From positions 1 to 64,000 of the forward strand of contig JBBQCD010000004.1 in assembly GCA_038318385.1 (NCBI GenBank): a stretch of DNA of 64,000 nucleotides, read 5' to 3'. The notes below the pieces were generated by a model. It saw nothing but the letters and a program-made list of their open reading frames with translations, ran no database searches and had not been told where the DNA came from. The translations under genes and the position numbers were made by a program. The stretch is from Schlegelella_A sp038318385 (GTDB taxonomy: Bacteria > Pseudomonadota > Gammaproteobacteria > Burkholderiales > Burkholderiaceae_C). This document shows, one piece after another, positions 26,691-36,368 of this stretch. Position 1 is the first letter of the stretch; each line of letters opens with the position of its first letter.

Positions 26691-27698
26691 TCAGCGATTC
26701 TCGCCCGCGGGCGCGCCGAACGGATCGGGGCGTACCGCCAGGCGGATGGTGCGCCGCCCGCAAGGCGGCACCGCCCCCGGCCCGTCGAGCGCGGCGCGCC
26801 AGGCCTGGACGCTCTGCGGGCGCTCCTGCGGATGGATCGAGAGCGCCCAGGCCACGGCGGCCAGCAGGCGCGGCGAAGCGCCGGCGACGCTGCGCCCGGC
26901 GATGGCGTCGACCTCGTCCTGCTGCGCGCGGACGGTTGCCGGCGCCGGCGGCACGCCGAAGAGCAGCTGATGGACGACGGCGCCGAGTGCATACAGGTCG
27001 GTCCACGGCCCCTGGCGCTGGCCGCCCGCGTCCTCGTGCTGCTCGATCGGCGCGTAACGCGGCTTCAAGACCGCCATCGCCGACTGGGAGCCGTCGCCGA
27101 TGGCATGGCGCGCGGCGCCGAAGTCCAGCAGCACCGCCGGTCCGGAGGCCGGCAGCAGGATGTTGTCGGGAGCGATGTCGCAGTGGAAGACGTCGGCTCC
27201 GTGGAGCAAGGCGAGCGCATCGAGAACGGGATCGATGACCCGGCGGATCCAGGCTTCGTCGGGAGCGCGGGCCATCGTGCGCCTCGCCTCGCGCAGGGTG
27301 ATGCCGCGAAGGTAGGGCATGACGATGTAGGCCGTCGCGTTGTCTTCCCAGAAGCGGTAGACGTGCACCAGCGAGGGATGGTCGAAGCGGGCCAGCAACC
27401 GGGCTTCATCGACGAAGGCGCGCAGGCCGACCGCGTAGGTGTCGGCACAGGCGCCCTCGCGGATGGTGATGCGACCGCTCTCGCCCCGGGCCGCCAGCGA
27501 GGCCGGCATGTACTCCTTCAGCGCCACGTCGCGCTCGAGCGCGTGGTCTCGGGCGAGGTAGACGATGCCGAAGCCACCGACCCCCAGGACCTGCCGAATC
27601 TCGAACTCGTCGAGGCGGGTGCCGGCGGGCAGCATGTCGGCAGCGTCGGATGCGGCGTCGCCGGCGCGCGGCGCGGCGGCTGGGGTTGCGAGAGTCAT
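26691..27698 (-). CDS. Ser/Thr protein kinase, Hanks type, single domain
   Basis: A 335-residue soluble kinase. The glycine loop is GVGGFGIVY (about residues 39-47), the ATP lysine is in VALKEYMP, the catalytic loop is HCDIAPDNIL and the metal-binding loop DFGAAR, followed by the YAPIEQ activation segment and TDLYALGAV. The catalytic loop is odd: HRD is HCD and the usual K is Ala, although the I-A-P-D-N form recurs in a bacterial subgroup with VALKEYMP. No transmembrane or PASTA region follows. Divergent from argG; downstream acyl-CoA synthetase on the same strand. Confidence 0.9.
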   Translation of the reverse strand: MTLATPAAAPRAGDAASDAADMLPAGTRLDEFEIRQVLGVGGFGIVYLARDHALERDVALKEYMPASLAARGESGRITIREGACADTYAVGLRAFVDEARLLARFDHPSLVHVYRFWEDNATAYIVMPYLRGITLREARRTMARAPDEAWIRRVIDPVLDALALLHGADVFHCDIAPDNILLPASGPAVLLDFGAARHAIGDGSQSAMAVLKPRYAPIEQHEDAGGQRQGPWTDLYALGAVVHQLLFGVPPAPATVRAQQDEVDAIAGRSVAGASPRLLAAVAWALSIHPQERPQSVQAWRAALDGPGAVPPCGRRTIRLAVRPDPFGAPAGENR

Positions 27699-27768
27699 CG
27701 GAAAAAGCGCTGCCAGGGATGCCGTACGAGCTTACTGCACCGTCTGGGCGTGGCCCGGACGCCAACCG

Positions 27769-27796
27769 CGTGACGAGGGGCGGCGCCACCTAAAAT
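27769..27796 (+). promoter_or_regulatory. Weak candidate promoter of argG
   Basis: TAAAAT at 27791-27796 resembles a -10 box and CGTGAC at 27769-27774 lies 16 bases upstream. The argG ATG is 63 bases downstream. The -35 match is poor. The divergent kinase gene starts at 27698, so the gap probably carries both promoters. Confidence 0.3.
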
Positions 27797-27858
27797 TGCC
27801 GATTCCCCTGGACCCGTGCCCACCCGGGCCCGCGCCGACCCACTCCACACAAGCGACG

Positions 27859-29187
27859 ATGGCCACCATCCTGCAGAACCTCCCCGCCGGCCAGAAGGTC
27901 GGCATCGCCTTTTCAGGCGGCCTGGACACCAGCGCGGCGCTGCACTGGATGCGCAACAAGGGCGCGATTCCCTACGCCTACACCGCCAACCTGGGCCAAC
28001 CCGACGAGCCCGATTACGACGACATCCCGCGGCGCGCGCTGCAGTACGGCGCCGAGCAGGCTCGCCTGGTCGATTGCCGGGCGCAGCTCGCGGCCGAAGG
28101 CCTGGCGGCGCTGCGCTGCGCAGCCTTCCACATCTCGACCGCCGGCGTGACGTACTTCAACACCACGCCGCTCGGCCGGGCCGTGACCGGCACGATGCTG
28201 GTGGCGGCGATGCGCGACGACGGCGTGTCGATCTGGGGTGATGGCAGCACCTTCAAGGGCAACGACATCGAGCGCTTCTACCGCTACGGTCTGCTCGTCA
28301 ACCCGTCCCTGAAGATCTACAAGCCGTGGCTCGACCAGGCCTTCATCGACGAGCTCGGTGGCCGCGCCGAGATGTCGGAGTTCATGCGCCAGGCCGGCTT
28401 CGTCTACAAGATGTCGGCCGAAAAGGCCTATTCCACCGACTCGAACCTCCTCGGCGCGACCCACGAGGCCAAGGATCTGGAACAGCTGTCCAGCGGCATC
28501 GCCATCGTCCAGCCGATCATGGGCGCGGCGCACTGGCGCGACGATGTGGCGGTGAAGCGCGAGACGGTGTCGGTGCGCTTCGAGGAGGGGCGCCCGGTGG
28601 CCCTCAACGGCGTCGAGCAGCCCGACCTCGTCGAGCTGCTGCTCGAGGCCAATCGCATCGGCGGCCGCCACGGCCTGGGCATGAGCGACCAGATCGAGAA
28701 CCGCATCATCGAGGCCAAGAGCCGGGGCATCTACGAGGCGCCGGGCATGGCGCTGCTCTTCATCGCCTACGAACGCCTCGTCACCGGCATCCACAACGAG
28801 GACACGATCGAGCAGTACCGCGACAACGGCCGGCGCCTCGGGCGCCTTCTCTACCAGGGCCGCTGGTTCGACCCGCAGGCGATCATGCTGCGCGAGACCG
28901 CCGAACGCTGGGTCGCGCGCGCCGTGACCGGCGAGGTGACGCTCGAGCTGCGTCGCGGCAACGACTACTCGCTGCTGGACACGGTGTCGCCGAACCTGAC
29001 CTACAAGCCCGAGCGGCTGACGATGGAAAAGGGCGAGTCCATGTTCTCGCCGCAGGATCGCATCGGCCAGCTGACGATGCGCAACCTCGACATCGCCGAC
29101 ACGCGCGAGAAGCTCGCCACCTATGCCAAGGTCGGGCTCCTTCCCTCGGAGGGCACCCTGCCGCGGCTCGGCGGCGCCGAGGACTGA
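27859..29187 (+). CDS. argG: Argininosuccinate synthase, long form
   Basis: A 442-residue enzyme of arginine biosynthesis that joins citrulline and aspartate with ATP. The N-terminal PP-loop is FSGGLDTS (residues 18-25), with downstream NLGQPDEPDYDD, the IFSTAGVTYFNTTPLG block and DGSTFKGND-ERFYRY typical of the E. coli-type (447-residue) branch rather than the 400-residue branch. The start at 27859 gives MATILQNLPAGQKV, the family beginning. It is an essential metabolic gene, divergent from the kinase and convergent with murB. Confidence 0.97.
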   Translation: MATILQNLPAGQKVGIAFSGGLDTSAALHWMRNKGAIPYAYTANLGQPDEPDYDDIPRRALQYGAEQARLVDCRAQLAAEGLAALRCAAFHISTAGVTYFNTTPLGRAVTGTMLVAAMRDDGVSIWGDGSTFKGNDIERFYRYGLLVNPSLKIYKPWLDQAFIDELGGRAEMSEFMRQAGFVYKMSAEKAYSTDSNLLGATHEAKDLEQLSSGIAIVQPIMGAAHWRDDVAVKRETVSVRFEEGRPVALNGVEQPDLVELLLEANRIGGRHGLGMSDQIENRIIEAKSRGIYEAPGMALLFIAYERLVTGIHNEDTIEQYRDNGRRLGRLLYQGRWFDPQAIMLRETAERWVARAVTGEVTLELRRGNDYSLLDTVSPNLTYKPERLTMEKGESMFSPQDRIGQLTMRNLDIADTREKLATYAKVGLLPSEGTLPRLGGAED

Positions 29188-29205
29188 GCGTTCGGCCGCC
29201 CCCGG

Positions 29206-30222
29206 TCAGACGATCACGGGCTCCGTCTCGAGACGGATGCCGAAGCGCCCGTAGACGCTTTCCTGGATTGCGAGGGCGAGCGTCATCACTTCGGAGCCGA
29301 TCGCCGCGCCGCGGTTGACGAGGACGAGCGCCTGCTTCTCGTACACCCCGGCCTCGCCGACCGTCTTGCCCTTCCAGCCGCAGGCGTCGATCATCCACCC
29401 GGCCGCGAGCTTGACGCTGCCGTCGGGCAACGGGTAATGGACGATCTCCGGGTCCCGGCCGGTGATATCGCGACACTGCTCCGGCGTGACGATCGGATTC
29501 TTGAAGAAGCTCCCGGCATTGCCGAGTGCCGCCGGATCCGGCAGCTTGGCGCGGCGGATCGCGCAGACCCAGTCGAAGACCTGCCGGGCATCGGGCGCGT
29601 CGATGCCGGTCTCGGCGATCTTGCGCTGCAGGTCGACGTAACCGGCGACCCGCTGCCACGGCCGCGGCAGGCGAAAGCGCACCCGGGTGATGACACTGCG
29701 CCCCGCCAGCGAATGCTTGAACTCGCTGTCGCGATAACCGAAGTTGCAGGCGGCGGCGCGCAGCGTGACGCCGCGCCCGGTGACGAGATCGACAGCGTCG
29801 AGCGACTCGAAGCGATCCTGCAGCTCGACCCCGTAGGCGCCGATGTTCTGGACCGGAGAGGCCCCGACGGTCCCGGGGATCAGCGCCAGGTTCTCCAGCC
29901 CCGGGCAGCCCTGGTCGAGGGTGTAGGCGACAAGCTCGTGCCAGTTCTCGCCGGCGCCGGCCTCGACGATCCAGCAATCGGCACGCTCCTCGACCACGCG
30001 CATGCCGCGAACCTCGACCTTGAGCACGATCTGAGGCATGTCGCGCGTCAGGATGATGTTGCTGCCACCGCCGAGAACGAACTGGGGTGCGATGCCCAGC
30101 ACCGGATCGTCGACCACGCGGCGGACATCGGCGTCGCTCGCGATGCGCACGAGCGTCTGCGCAACCGCCGGGAGCCCGAAGGTGTTATAGGGTTTGAGGC
30201 TTACTCCCGTCTCGATTTGCAT
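29206..30222 (-). CDS. murB: UDP-N-acetylenolpyruvoylglucosamine reductase
   Basis: A 338-residue cytoplasmic flavoprotein that reduces UDP-GlcNAc-enolpyruvate to UDP-MurNAc with NADPH. Evidence: N-terminal NTFGLPA, FAD-binding GGGSNIILTRDM, GTVGASPVQNIGAYG, catalytic YRDSEFK, the SFFKNP motif (YF-like substrate region) and the terminal acid region LETEP. Overall length and the Y loop fit type I MurB. Its start codon abuts the stem-loop at 30223-30246. Confidence 0.96.
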   Translation of the reverse strand: MQIETGVSLKPYNTFGLPAVAQTLVRIASDADVRRVVDDPVLGIAPQFVLGGGSNIILTRDMPQIVLKVEVRGMRVVEERADCWIVEAGAGENWHELVAYTLDQGCPGLENLALIPGTVGASPVQNIGAYGVELQDRFESLDAVDLVTGRGVTLRAAACNFGYRDSEFKHSLAGRSVITRVRFRLPRPWQRVAGYVDLQRKIAETGIDAPDARQVFDWVCAIRRAKLPDPAALGNAGSFFKNPIVTPEQCRDITGRDPEIVHYPLPDGSVKLAAGWMIDACGWKGKTVGEAGVYEKQALVLVNRGAAIGSEVMTLALAIQESVYGRFGIRLETEPVIV

Positions 30223-30246
30223 GGGAGAATTTTCGCTGATTCTCCC
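30223..30246. promoter_or_regulatory. Perfect 8-base inverted repeat between murB and yajQ
   Basis: GGGAGAAT (30223-30230) and ATTCTCCC (30239-30246) flank an 8-base loop. One arm touches the murB ATG directly; yajQ starts 14 bases after the other. The element fills most of the 38-base divergent gap, so it could be a shared operator or an RNA hairpin next to the murB start. Confidence 0.5.
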
Positions 30247-30260
30247 GACGGAACCCTGCC

Positions 30261-30749
30261 ATGCCCAGCTTCGATGCCATGCTCGAACCCAATCTCGTGG
30301 AAGTCCGCAACGCGGTCGACCAGACGGCCAAGGAAATCGGCACGCGCTTCGACTTCAAGGGCTCCTCGGCGCGCTGCGAACTCAAGGACAAGGAGCTGAC
30401 GATCTGGGCCGACAGCGATTTCCAGATCGGGCAGGTGCTGGACATCCTGCTCGCCAAGCTGACCAAGCGCGGCGTCGACGTGCGCTTCCTCGACCGCAGC
30501 GCGAAGATCGAGAAGATCGGCGGCGACAAGGTCAAGCAACTGCTCCTCGTCAAGAGCGGCATCGACACCGAGACGGCGAAGAAGATCCAGACACTCGTCA
30601 AGCAGAGCAAGCTCAAGGTCCAGGCCGCCATCCAGGGCGATACCGTACGGATCACGGGTGCCAAGCGCGACGATCTCCAGGGCGCGATCGCCCTCGTCCG
30701 CAAGGAGGTCACCGATGTCCCGCTCAGCTTCTCGAACTTTCGGGACTGA
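30261..30749 (+). CDS. yajQ: YajQ family protein (nucleotide/c-di-GMP-binding type)
   Basis: A 162-residue YajQ protein with the conserved opening MPSFD, the RFDFKGS- segment, and repeat features IQTLVKQSKLKVQ plus RVTGAKRDDLQ-like RITGAKRDDLQ. In Xanthomonas a homologue binds c-di-GMP and acts with a transcription factor; in E. coli the role is less certain. A ribosome-binding site for the next gene (AAGGAGG at 30702-30708) lies in its last codons, linking their translation. Divergent from murB across a 38-base gap. Confidence 0.92.
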   Translation: MPSFDAMLEPNLVEVRNAVDQTAKEIGTRFDFKGSSARCELKDKELTIWADSDFQIGQVLDILLAKLTKRGVDVRFLDRSAKIEKIGGDKVKQLLLVKSGIDTETAKKIQTLVKQSKLKVQAAIQGDTVRITGAKRDDLQGAIALVRKEVTDVPLSFSNFRD

Positions 30750-31410
30750 ACCCGCCCGCCACCGCGGCGGCGGGGCGTTCTTCGTGGCGTGGGCGCTGGC
30801 GTGCGCCGGGGCGTCAGGCGGCGCCGGCGCGCAGACCGTCGCGCTTGGTGGCAGCTTCGGCGACAAGGGATTGCTGGTCATCGACGGCACCCCGCGCAGC
30901 GTTGCGGTGGGGGCGACTGTGCAAGGGGTGCGCCTCGTCAGCGTCGGCAGCGACGAGGCGGTGGTCGAGGTCAAAGGCAAGCGCTACACCCTGGCCAGCG
31001 GCGCGCCTCTCAGCCTGGGCGGCTCGGCGAGCGCCGCCAACGGCTCGCGCATCGTGCTGAGCGCCGAGAGCGGCGGCCACTTCGTCAGCGCCGGGGCGAT
31101 CAACGGCAAGTCGGTCCGCTTCCTCGTCGACACCGGCGCCACCAACGTCGGCATGAGCCAGACCGAGGCCGAGCGCCTGGGCATCGACTGGCGCGCCGGC
31201 CAGCGCAGCTACAGCATCACCGCCAACGGCGCCGTGCCGGTTCACCTCGTGTCGCTGGCATCGGTTCGGCTGGGCGCCGTGACGGTCTACAACGTCGACG
31301 CGACCGTGCTGCCGTCGGCCATGAGCCATGTGCTGCTCGGCAACAGCTTCCTGACACGATTCCAGATGAAGCGAGAGAACGACCAGCTCACGCTCGACAA
31401 GCGCTTCTAG
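30715..31410 (+). CDS. Exported retropepsin-like aspartic protease (clan AA, TIGR02281 type)
   Basis: A 231-residue protein with an N-terminal hydrophobic/signal segment (FFVAWALACAGASGG) and a clan AA retropepsin-like domain in the C-terminal half. The active-site aspartate is in FLVDTGATNVGMS (about residues 138-150), one copy as expected for a homodimer, and the YNVDATVLPSAMSHVLLGNSFL stretch matches the flap and Leu-Gly-x-S-F-L of this bacterial group. The start at 30715 is fixed by AAGGAGG six bases upstream. It overlaps the end of yajQ by 35 bases, an unusual degree of overlap. Substrate unknown; role in the periplasm is inferred. Confidence 0.85.
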   Translation: MSRSASRTFGTEPARHRGGGAFFVAWALACAGASGGAGAQTVALGGSFGDKGLLVIDGTPRSVAVGATVQGVRLVSVGSDEAVVEVKGKRYTLASGAPLSLGGSASAANGSRIVLSAESGGHFVSAGAINGKSVRFLVDTGATNVGMSQTEAERLGIDWRAGQRSYSITANGAVPVHLVSLASVRLGAVTVYNVDATVLPSAMSHVLLGNSFLTRFQMKRENDQLTLDKRF

Positions 31411-31427
31411 CGCGCCAGCTGTCGGCT

Positions 31428-32789
<1,362 letters not shown>

Positions 32790-32976
32790 GGATGGAGCGA
32801 TCGTTGAAATCCTGGGCCCAGTAGACGGCCTGTTGCGTGCCAAGTCTGTCGGAGACGGACTACTCAGCGGGTGAGCCCCTTCTCACGGCAGCGGCATGCG
32901 CGCGGCGCGCCACGGCCGGACGTCGAATCGCACGGTCGTGCTAAAACAGAGGTTGTCGTCGCGAACGGAGCCCGCC

Positions 32977-34155
32977 ATGGACCTCAACTTCACGCCCGAG
33001 GAACTCGCCTTCCGCGCGCAGATCCGCGGCTGGGTTGCCGAACACCTGCCGAAGGACATCAGCCACAAGGTCCACAACGCGCTGCACCTGACCCGCGAGG
33101 ACATGCAGCGCTGGGCGCGCATCCTCGGCAAGCAGGGCTGGCTCGGCTGGGGCTGGCCGAAGGAGTTCGGCGGCCCTGGCTGGAACGCGATCCAGAAACA
33201 CCTGTTCGAGGAGGAATGCGCCCTCGCAGGCGCTCCGCGCGTCATCCCGTTCGGGCCGGTGATGGTCGCGCCGGTGATCATGGCCTTCGGCTCGCCGGAG
33301 CAGCAGCGCCGGCACCTGCCGGGGATCATGAGCGGCGAAGTCTGGTGGAGCCAGGGCTACAGCGAACCGGGTTCGGGTTCCGACCTGGCCTCGCTGAAGA
33401 CCAAGGCCGAGCGCCGCGGCGACTACTACATCGTCAACGGCCAGAAGACCTGGACCACGCTCGGCCAGTACGGCGAATGGATCTTCTGCCTGGTACGCAC
33501 CAGCAGCGAAGGCAAGCCGCAGACCGGCATCAGCTTCCTTCTGATCGACATGAAGAGTCCCGGGATCACGGTGCGGCCCATCATCACCATGGACGGCGCG
33601 CACGAGGTCAACGAGGTCTGGTTCGACAACGTCGAAGTGCCGGTCGACAACCTCGTCGGCGAGGAAAACAAGGGCTGGACCTACGCCAAGCACCTGCTCG
33701 CGCACGAGCGGACCAACATCGCCGACGTGAATCGAGCCAAGCGCGAACTCGAGCGCCTCAAGCGCATCGCAAAGGCCGAGGGCGTCTACCAGGACGGCCG
33801 TTTCCGCGACCAGATCGCGCTGCTCGAAGTCGACATCGTCGCCCTCGAGATGATGGTGCTGCGGGTGCTGTCGGCGGAAAAGAGCGGCAAGCAGAGTCTG
33901 GACGTGGCCGGGCTGCTGAAGATCCGCGGCAGCGAGATCCAGCAACGCTATTCCGAGCTGATGATGCTGGCCGCCGGGCCTGCCGCGATTCCGTTCGTGC
34001 GCGAGGCGATGGAGGCCGGCTGGCAAGGCGACCAGGCCGGCGCCCAGCTGGTCGCGCCGCTGGCGGCCACCTACCTCAACATGCGCAAGACGACGATCTA
34101 CGGCGGCAGCAACGAGGTCCAGCGCAACATCGTCGCACAGACGGTGCTCGGCTGA
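32977..34155 (+). CDS. Acyl-CoA dehydrogenase, large-subunit (PimC) type
   Basis: A 392-residue FAD-dependent acyl-CoA dehydrogenase. Features: TPEELAFR N-terminus, WPKEFGGPGW, QGYSEPGSGSDLASL FAD/substrate motif, and YGGSNEVQRNIVAQ near the C-terminus. The ordering and sequence resemble the larger subunit of pimeloyl-CoA/dicarboxyl-CoA dehydrogenases (PimC) and the FadE28/FadE29-type heteromers. It is separated from the small-subunit-like gene by 15 bases. Ring-cleavage or dicarboxylate beta-oxidation are the usual settings; the nearby acyl-CoA synthetase is not in the same unit. The start 32977 gives the family N-terminus MDLNFTPEE. Confidence 0.87.
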   Translation: MDLNFTPEELAFRAQIRGWVAEHLPKDISHKVHNALHLTREDMQRWARILGKQGWLGWGWPKEFGGPGWNAIQKHLFEEECALAGAPRVIPFGPVMVAPVIMAFGSPEQQRRHLPGIMSGEVWWSQGYSEPGSGSDLASLKTKAERRGDYYIVNGQKTWTTLGQYGEWIFCLVRTSSEGKPQTGISFLLIDMKSPGITVRPIITMDGAHEVNEVWFDNVEVPVDNLVGEENKGWTYAKHLLAHERTNIADVNRAKRELERLKRIAKAEGVYQDGRFRDQIALLEVDIVALEMMVLRVLSAEKSGKQSLDVAGLLKIRGSEIQQRYSELMMLAAGPAAIPFVREAMEAGWQGDQAGAQLVAPLAATYLNMRKTTIYGGSNEVQRNIVAQTVLG

Positions 34156-34170
34156 GCTCGGGAGAAAGAC

Positions 34171-35310
34171 ATGGACTTCGATTTCAGCGACGAACAGGAA
34201 ATGCTGCGCGACTCGGTGCGGCGTTGGGTCGAGCAGGGCTACGACCTCGACCGTCGCGGCGCCATCGTCAAGGCCGGCGGCTATTCGGCCGACGCCTGGC
34301 GCGAGCTCGCCGATCTCGGCCTCACCGGCCTGCAGGTGCCCGAAGCGCAGGGTGGACTCGGCTTCGGCGCCGTCGAAGCCATGGTGGTCATGGAAGAGCT
34401 CGGGCGCGGCCTCGTTCTCGAACCCTACATGGCGGTCTCGCTCGTGGCCGTCAGCCTGCTGAAGGCCGCGCCGGAGGACGTCGCCGCGAGCTGGCTGGGA
34501 GGCATTGCCGAAGGCCGGGAACGGGTCGTGCTCGCGCACCAGGAACGCGCCGCGCGCTACCGCCTGGCGCACGTCGAGACCACGGCGAAGAAGTCCGGCG
34601 ACGGCTGGCGCCTCGATGGCGCCAAGAGCGTCGTGCCGTCCGGCGCCCATGCCGGCGCCTTCATCGTGCCGGCGCGAGTTTCCGGCGAAGCCGACGATCC
34701 GGCCGGGATCGCCCTCTTCCTGGTCGCCAAGGGCACGAAGGGCCTCACGATCAAGGGGTATCCCACGCTCGACGGGGCCAGCGCGGCCGACCTCACGCTG
34801 CAGGGCGTCGAGGCGGTCCAGCTCGTCGCCGCCGGCGACGCCTTCGCAGCGCTCGAGCGCGCCATCGACATCGGCATCGCCGCGCTCTGCGCCGAGGGCG
34901 TCGGCGCGATGGACAAGCTCGTCGCCGCCACCGTCGAGTACATGAACACCCGCAAGCAGTTCGGGGTGCCGATCGCGACCTTCCAGGCGCTCAAGCACCG
35001 AATCGCCGATGTCAAGATGCAGCTCGAACTGGCGCGCTCGATGAGCTTCTTCGCGACGCTCAAGCAGGAGGATCCGGCGCCTGCGCGGCGTCGCGCCCTG
35101 GCACAGGCCAAGCTCCAGCTGGGGCGCTCGATGCGCTTCGTCGGTCAGGAATGCATCCAGCTGCACGGCGGGATCGGCGTCACCGACGAATACCTCGCCG
35201 GCCACTACTTCAAGCGCCTGACGGTGATGGAGATGACCTTCGGCGACACCCTCCACCAGACCGGCGAAGTCTCGGCGCGGATGCAGGACACGGCTGGCGT
35301 CTTCGCTTGA
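34171..35310 (+). CDS. Acyl-CoA dehydrogenase, small-subunit (PimD) type
   Basis: A 379-residue paralogue of the preceding gene. It begins MDFDFSDEQEMLRDSVRRW and carries TRKQFGVPIATFQALKHRIAD, ECIQLHGGIGVTDEY and the closing HYFKRLT, typical of the ACAD fold. The FAD/substrate loop is much less conserved (HQERAARYRLAHVET where other ACADs have EPxxGSD), which suits the partner subunit of a heteromeric dehydrogenase such as PimD. Together with the gene upstream it would oxidise an acyl-CoA at C2-C3, passing electrons to ETF. Confidence 0.86.
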   Translation: MDFDFSDEQEMLRDSVRRWVEQGYDLDRRGAIVKAGGYSADAWRELADLGLTGLQVPEAQGGLGFGAVEAMVVMEELGRGLVLEPYMAVSLVAVSLLKAAPEDVAASWLGGIAEGRERVVLAHQERAARYRLAHVETTAKKSGDGWRLDGAKSVVPSGAHAGAFIVPARVSGEADDPAGIALFLVAKGTKGLTIKGYPTLDGASAADLTLQGVEAVQLVAAGDAFAALERAIDIGIAALCAEGVGAMDKLVAATVEYMNTRKQFGVPIATFQALKHRIADVKMQLELARSMSFFATLKQEDPAPARRRALAQAKLQLGRSMRFVGQECIQLHGGIGVTDEYLAGHYFKRLTVMEMTFGDTLHQTGEVSARMQDTAGVFA

Positions 35311-35329
35311 GTCCGCGACGGGGTCGCCG

Positions 35330-36340
35330 GTGAGCCGGGGCATCACCGCCGTCGCGGGACTGCGCGTCGGCCATTTCACCGACACCCGCCGGCCGACCGG
35401 CTGCACCGTCGTCCTCGCCGTCGACGGCGCGGTCGCCGGTGTCGACGTGCGCGGCGCCTCGCCCGGCACGCGCGAAACCGAGCTGTTGTCCCCGCTCAAC
35501 GCCGTCGAACAGGTCCACGCGATCCTGCTCGCCGGCGGCAGCGCCTTCGGTCTCGATGCGGCCGGCGGCGTGATGCGCTGGCTCGACGAGCGCGACATCG
35601 GCGTCCAGGTCGGACGCGCGGGCCAAGTCAACGCGCTGTCCGGCAAGCCGATCCGCGTGCCGATCGTGCCAGCGGCGATCCTCTTCGACCTGTTCGTCGG
35701 TGACCCGAGCATCCGCCCCGACGCCGCCGCCGGCTATGCCGCGTGCGAGGCCGCGAGCACGGAGCCGTCGGCCGAGGGCAATGTGGGCGCCGGCGCCGGC
35801 GCCAGCGTCGGCAAGCTCTTCGGCCTCGGCCGGGCCATGAAGGGGGGTCTCGGCAGTGCCGCGGTCACCGTGAACGGCATCACAGTCGGCGCCCTCGTCG
35901 CCGTGAATGCGATCGGCGACGTCGTCGACCCGACCACCGGCGCGGTGGTGGCCGGAGCGCGCACCATCGATGGCAGCGCCCTCCTCGGCTCGATGCGCGC
36001 GCTGCTGAACGGGGACATCCCCGCGCCGCTGCAGATCGGCAGCGCGACGACGCTCGCCATCGTCGCCACCGATGCGGTCCTGACCAAGGCCGAGGCCAAC
36101 AAGGTCGCCCAGATGGCCCAGGACGGACTGGCGCGCAGCATCAACCCGGTTCACACGATGACCGATGGCGACGTGGTGTTCGCGCTGGCCACCGGAGCCG
36201 CCGGGCGCAGGGCGAACGTGACCCTGCTTGGTGCACTCGCCGCCGAAGTCCTGGCCGACGCCGTCCTGCGCGGCGTCCTGGCCGCGCGCGGCATCGGCGG
36301 GTCCGGTCTTCCCGATCTGCCGGCCGCGGCCGATCTCTGA
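35330..36340 (+). CDS. P1-family (DmpA-like) N-terminal nucleophile peptidase
   Basis: A 336-residue protein of the P1 family (DmpA/BapA aminopeptidase superfamily). Recognisable are GLRVGHFTD, LLAGGSAFGLDAAGGVMRWL, GKPIRVPIVPAAILFDL and SATTLAIVATDAVL, where autoprocessing would expose a Thr/Ser nucleophile (about residues 239-242), followed by HTMTDGDVVFALATG. Members are aminopeptidases or beta-peptidases and need self-cleavage. The start is a GTG at 35330; no ATG fits the family N-terminus. It is 19 bases after the ACAD pair and may be cotranscribed. Substrate unknown. Confidence 0.85.
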   Translation: MSRGITAVAGLRVGHFTDTRRPTGCTVVLAVDGAVAGVDVRGASPGTRETELLSPLNAVEQVHAILLAGGSAFGLDAAGGVMRWLDERDIGVQVGRAGQVNALSGKPIRVPIVPAAILFDLFVGDPSIRPDAAAGYAACEAASTEPSAEGNVGAGAGASVGKLFGLGRAMKGGLGSAAVTVNGITVGALVAVNAIGDVVDPTTGAVVAGARTIDGSALLGSMRALLNGDIPAPLQIGSATTLAIVATDAVLTKAEANKVAQMAQDGLARSINPVHTMTDGDVVFALATGAAGRRANVTLLGALAAEVLADAVLRGVLAARGIGGSGLPDLPAAADL

Positions 36341-36368
36341 CACATCACAACAACTTCCGGAGACTCCG

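Noticed and set aside
24244..27006. A 920-codon minus-strand frame ending in the hypothetical protein
   Set aside because: Its upstream part lies in another frame of the acyl-CoA synthetase and Ser/Thr kinase genes, which have full motif sets.
24921..27698. Kinase and acyl-CoA synthetase as a phospho-regulated lipid module
   Set aside because: Adjacency on one strand is the sole evidence; nothing in either sequence points to phosphorylation of the synthetase.
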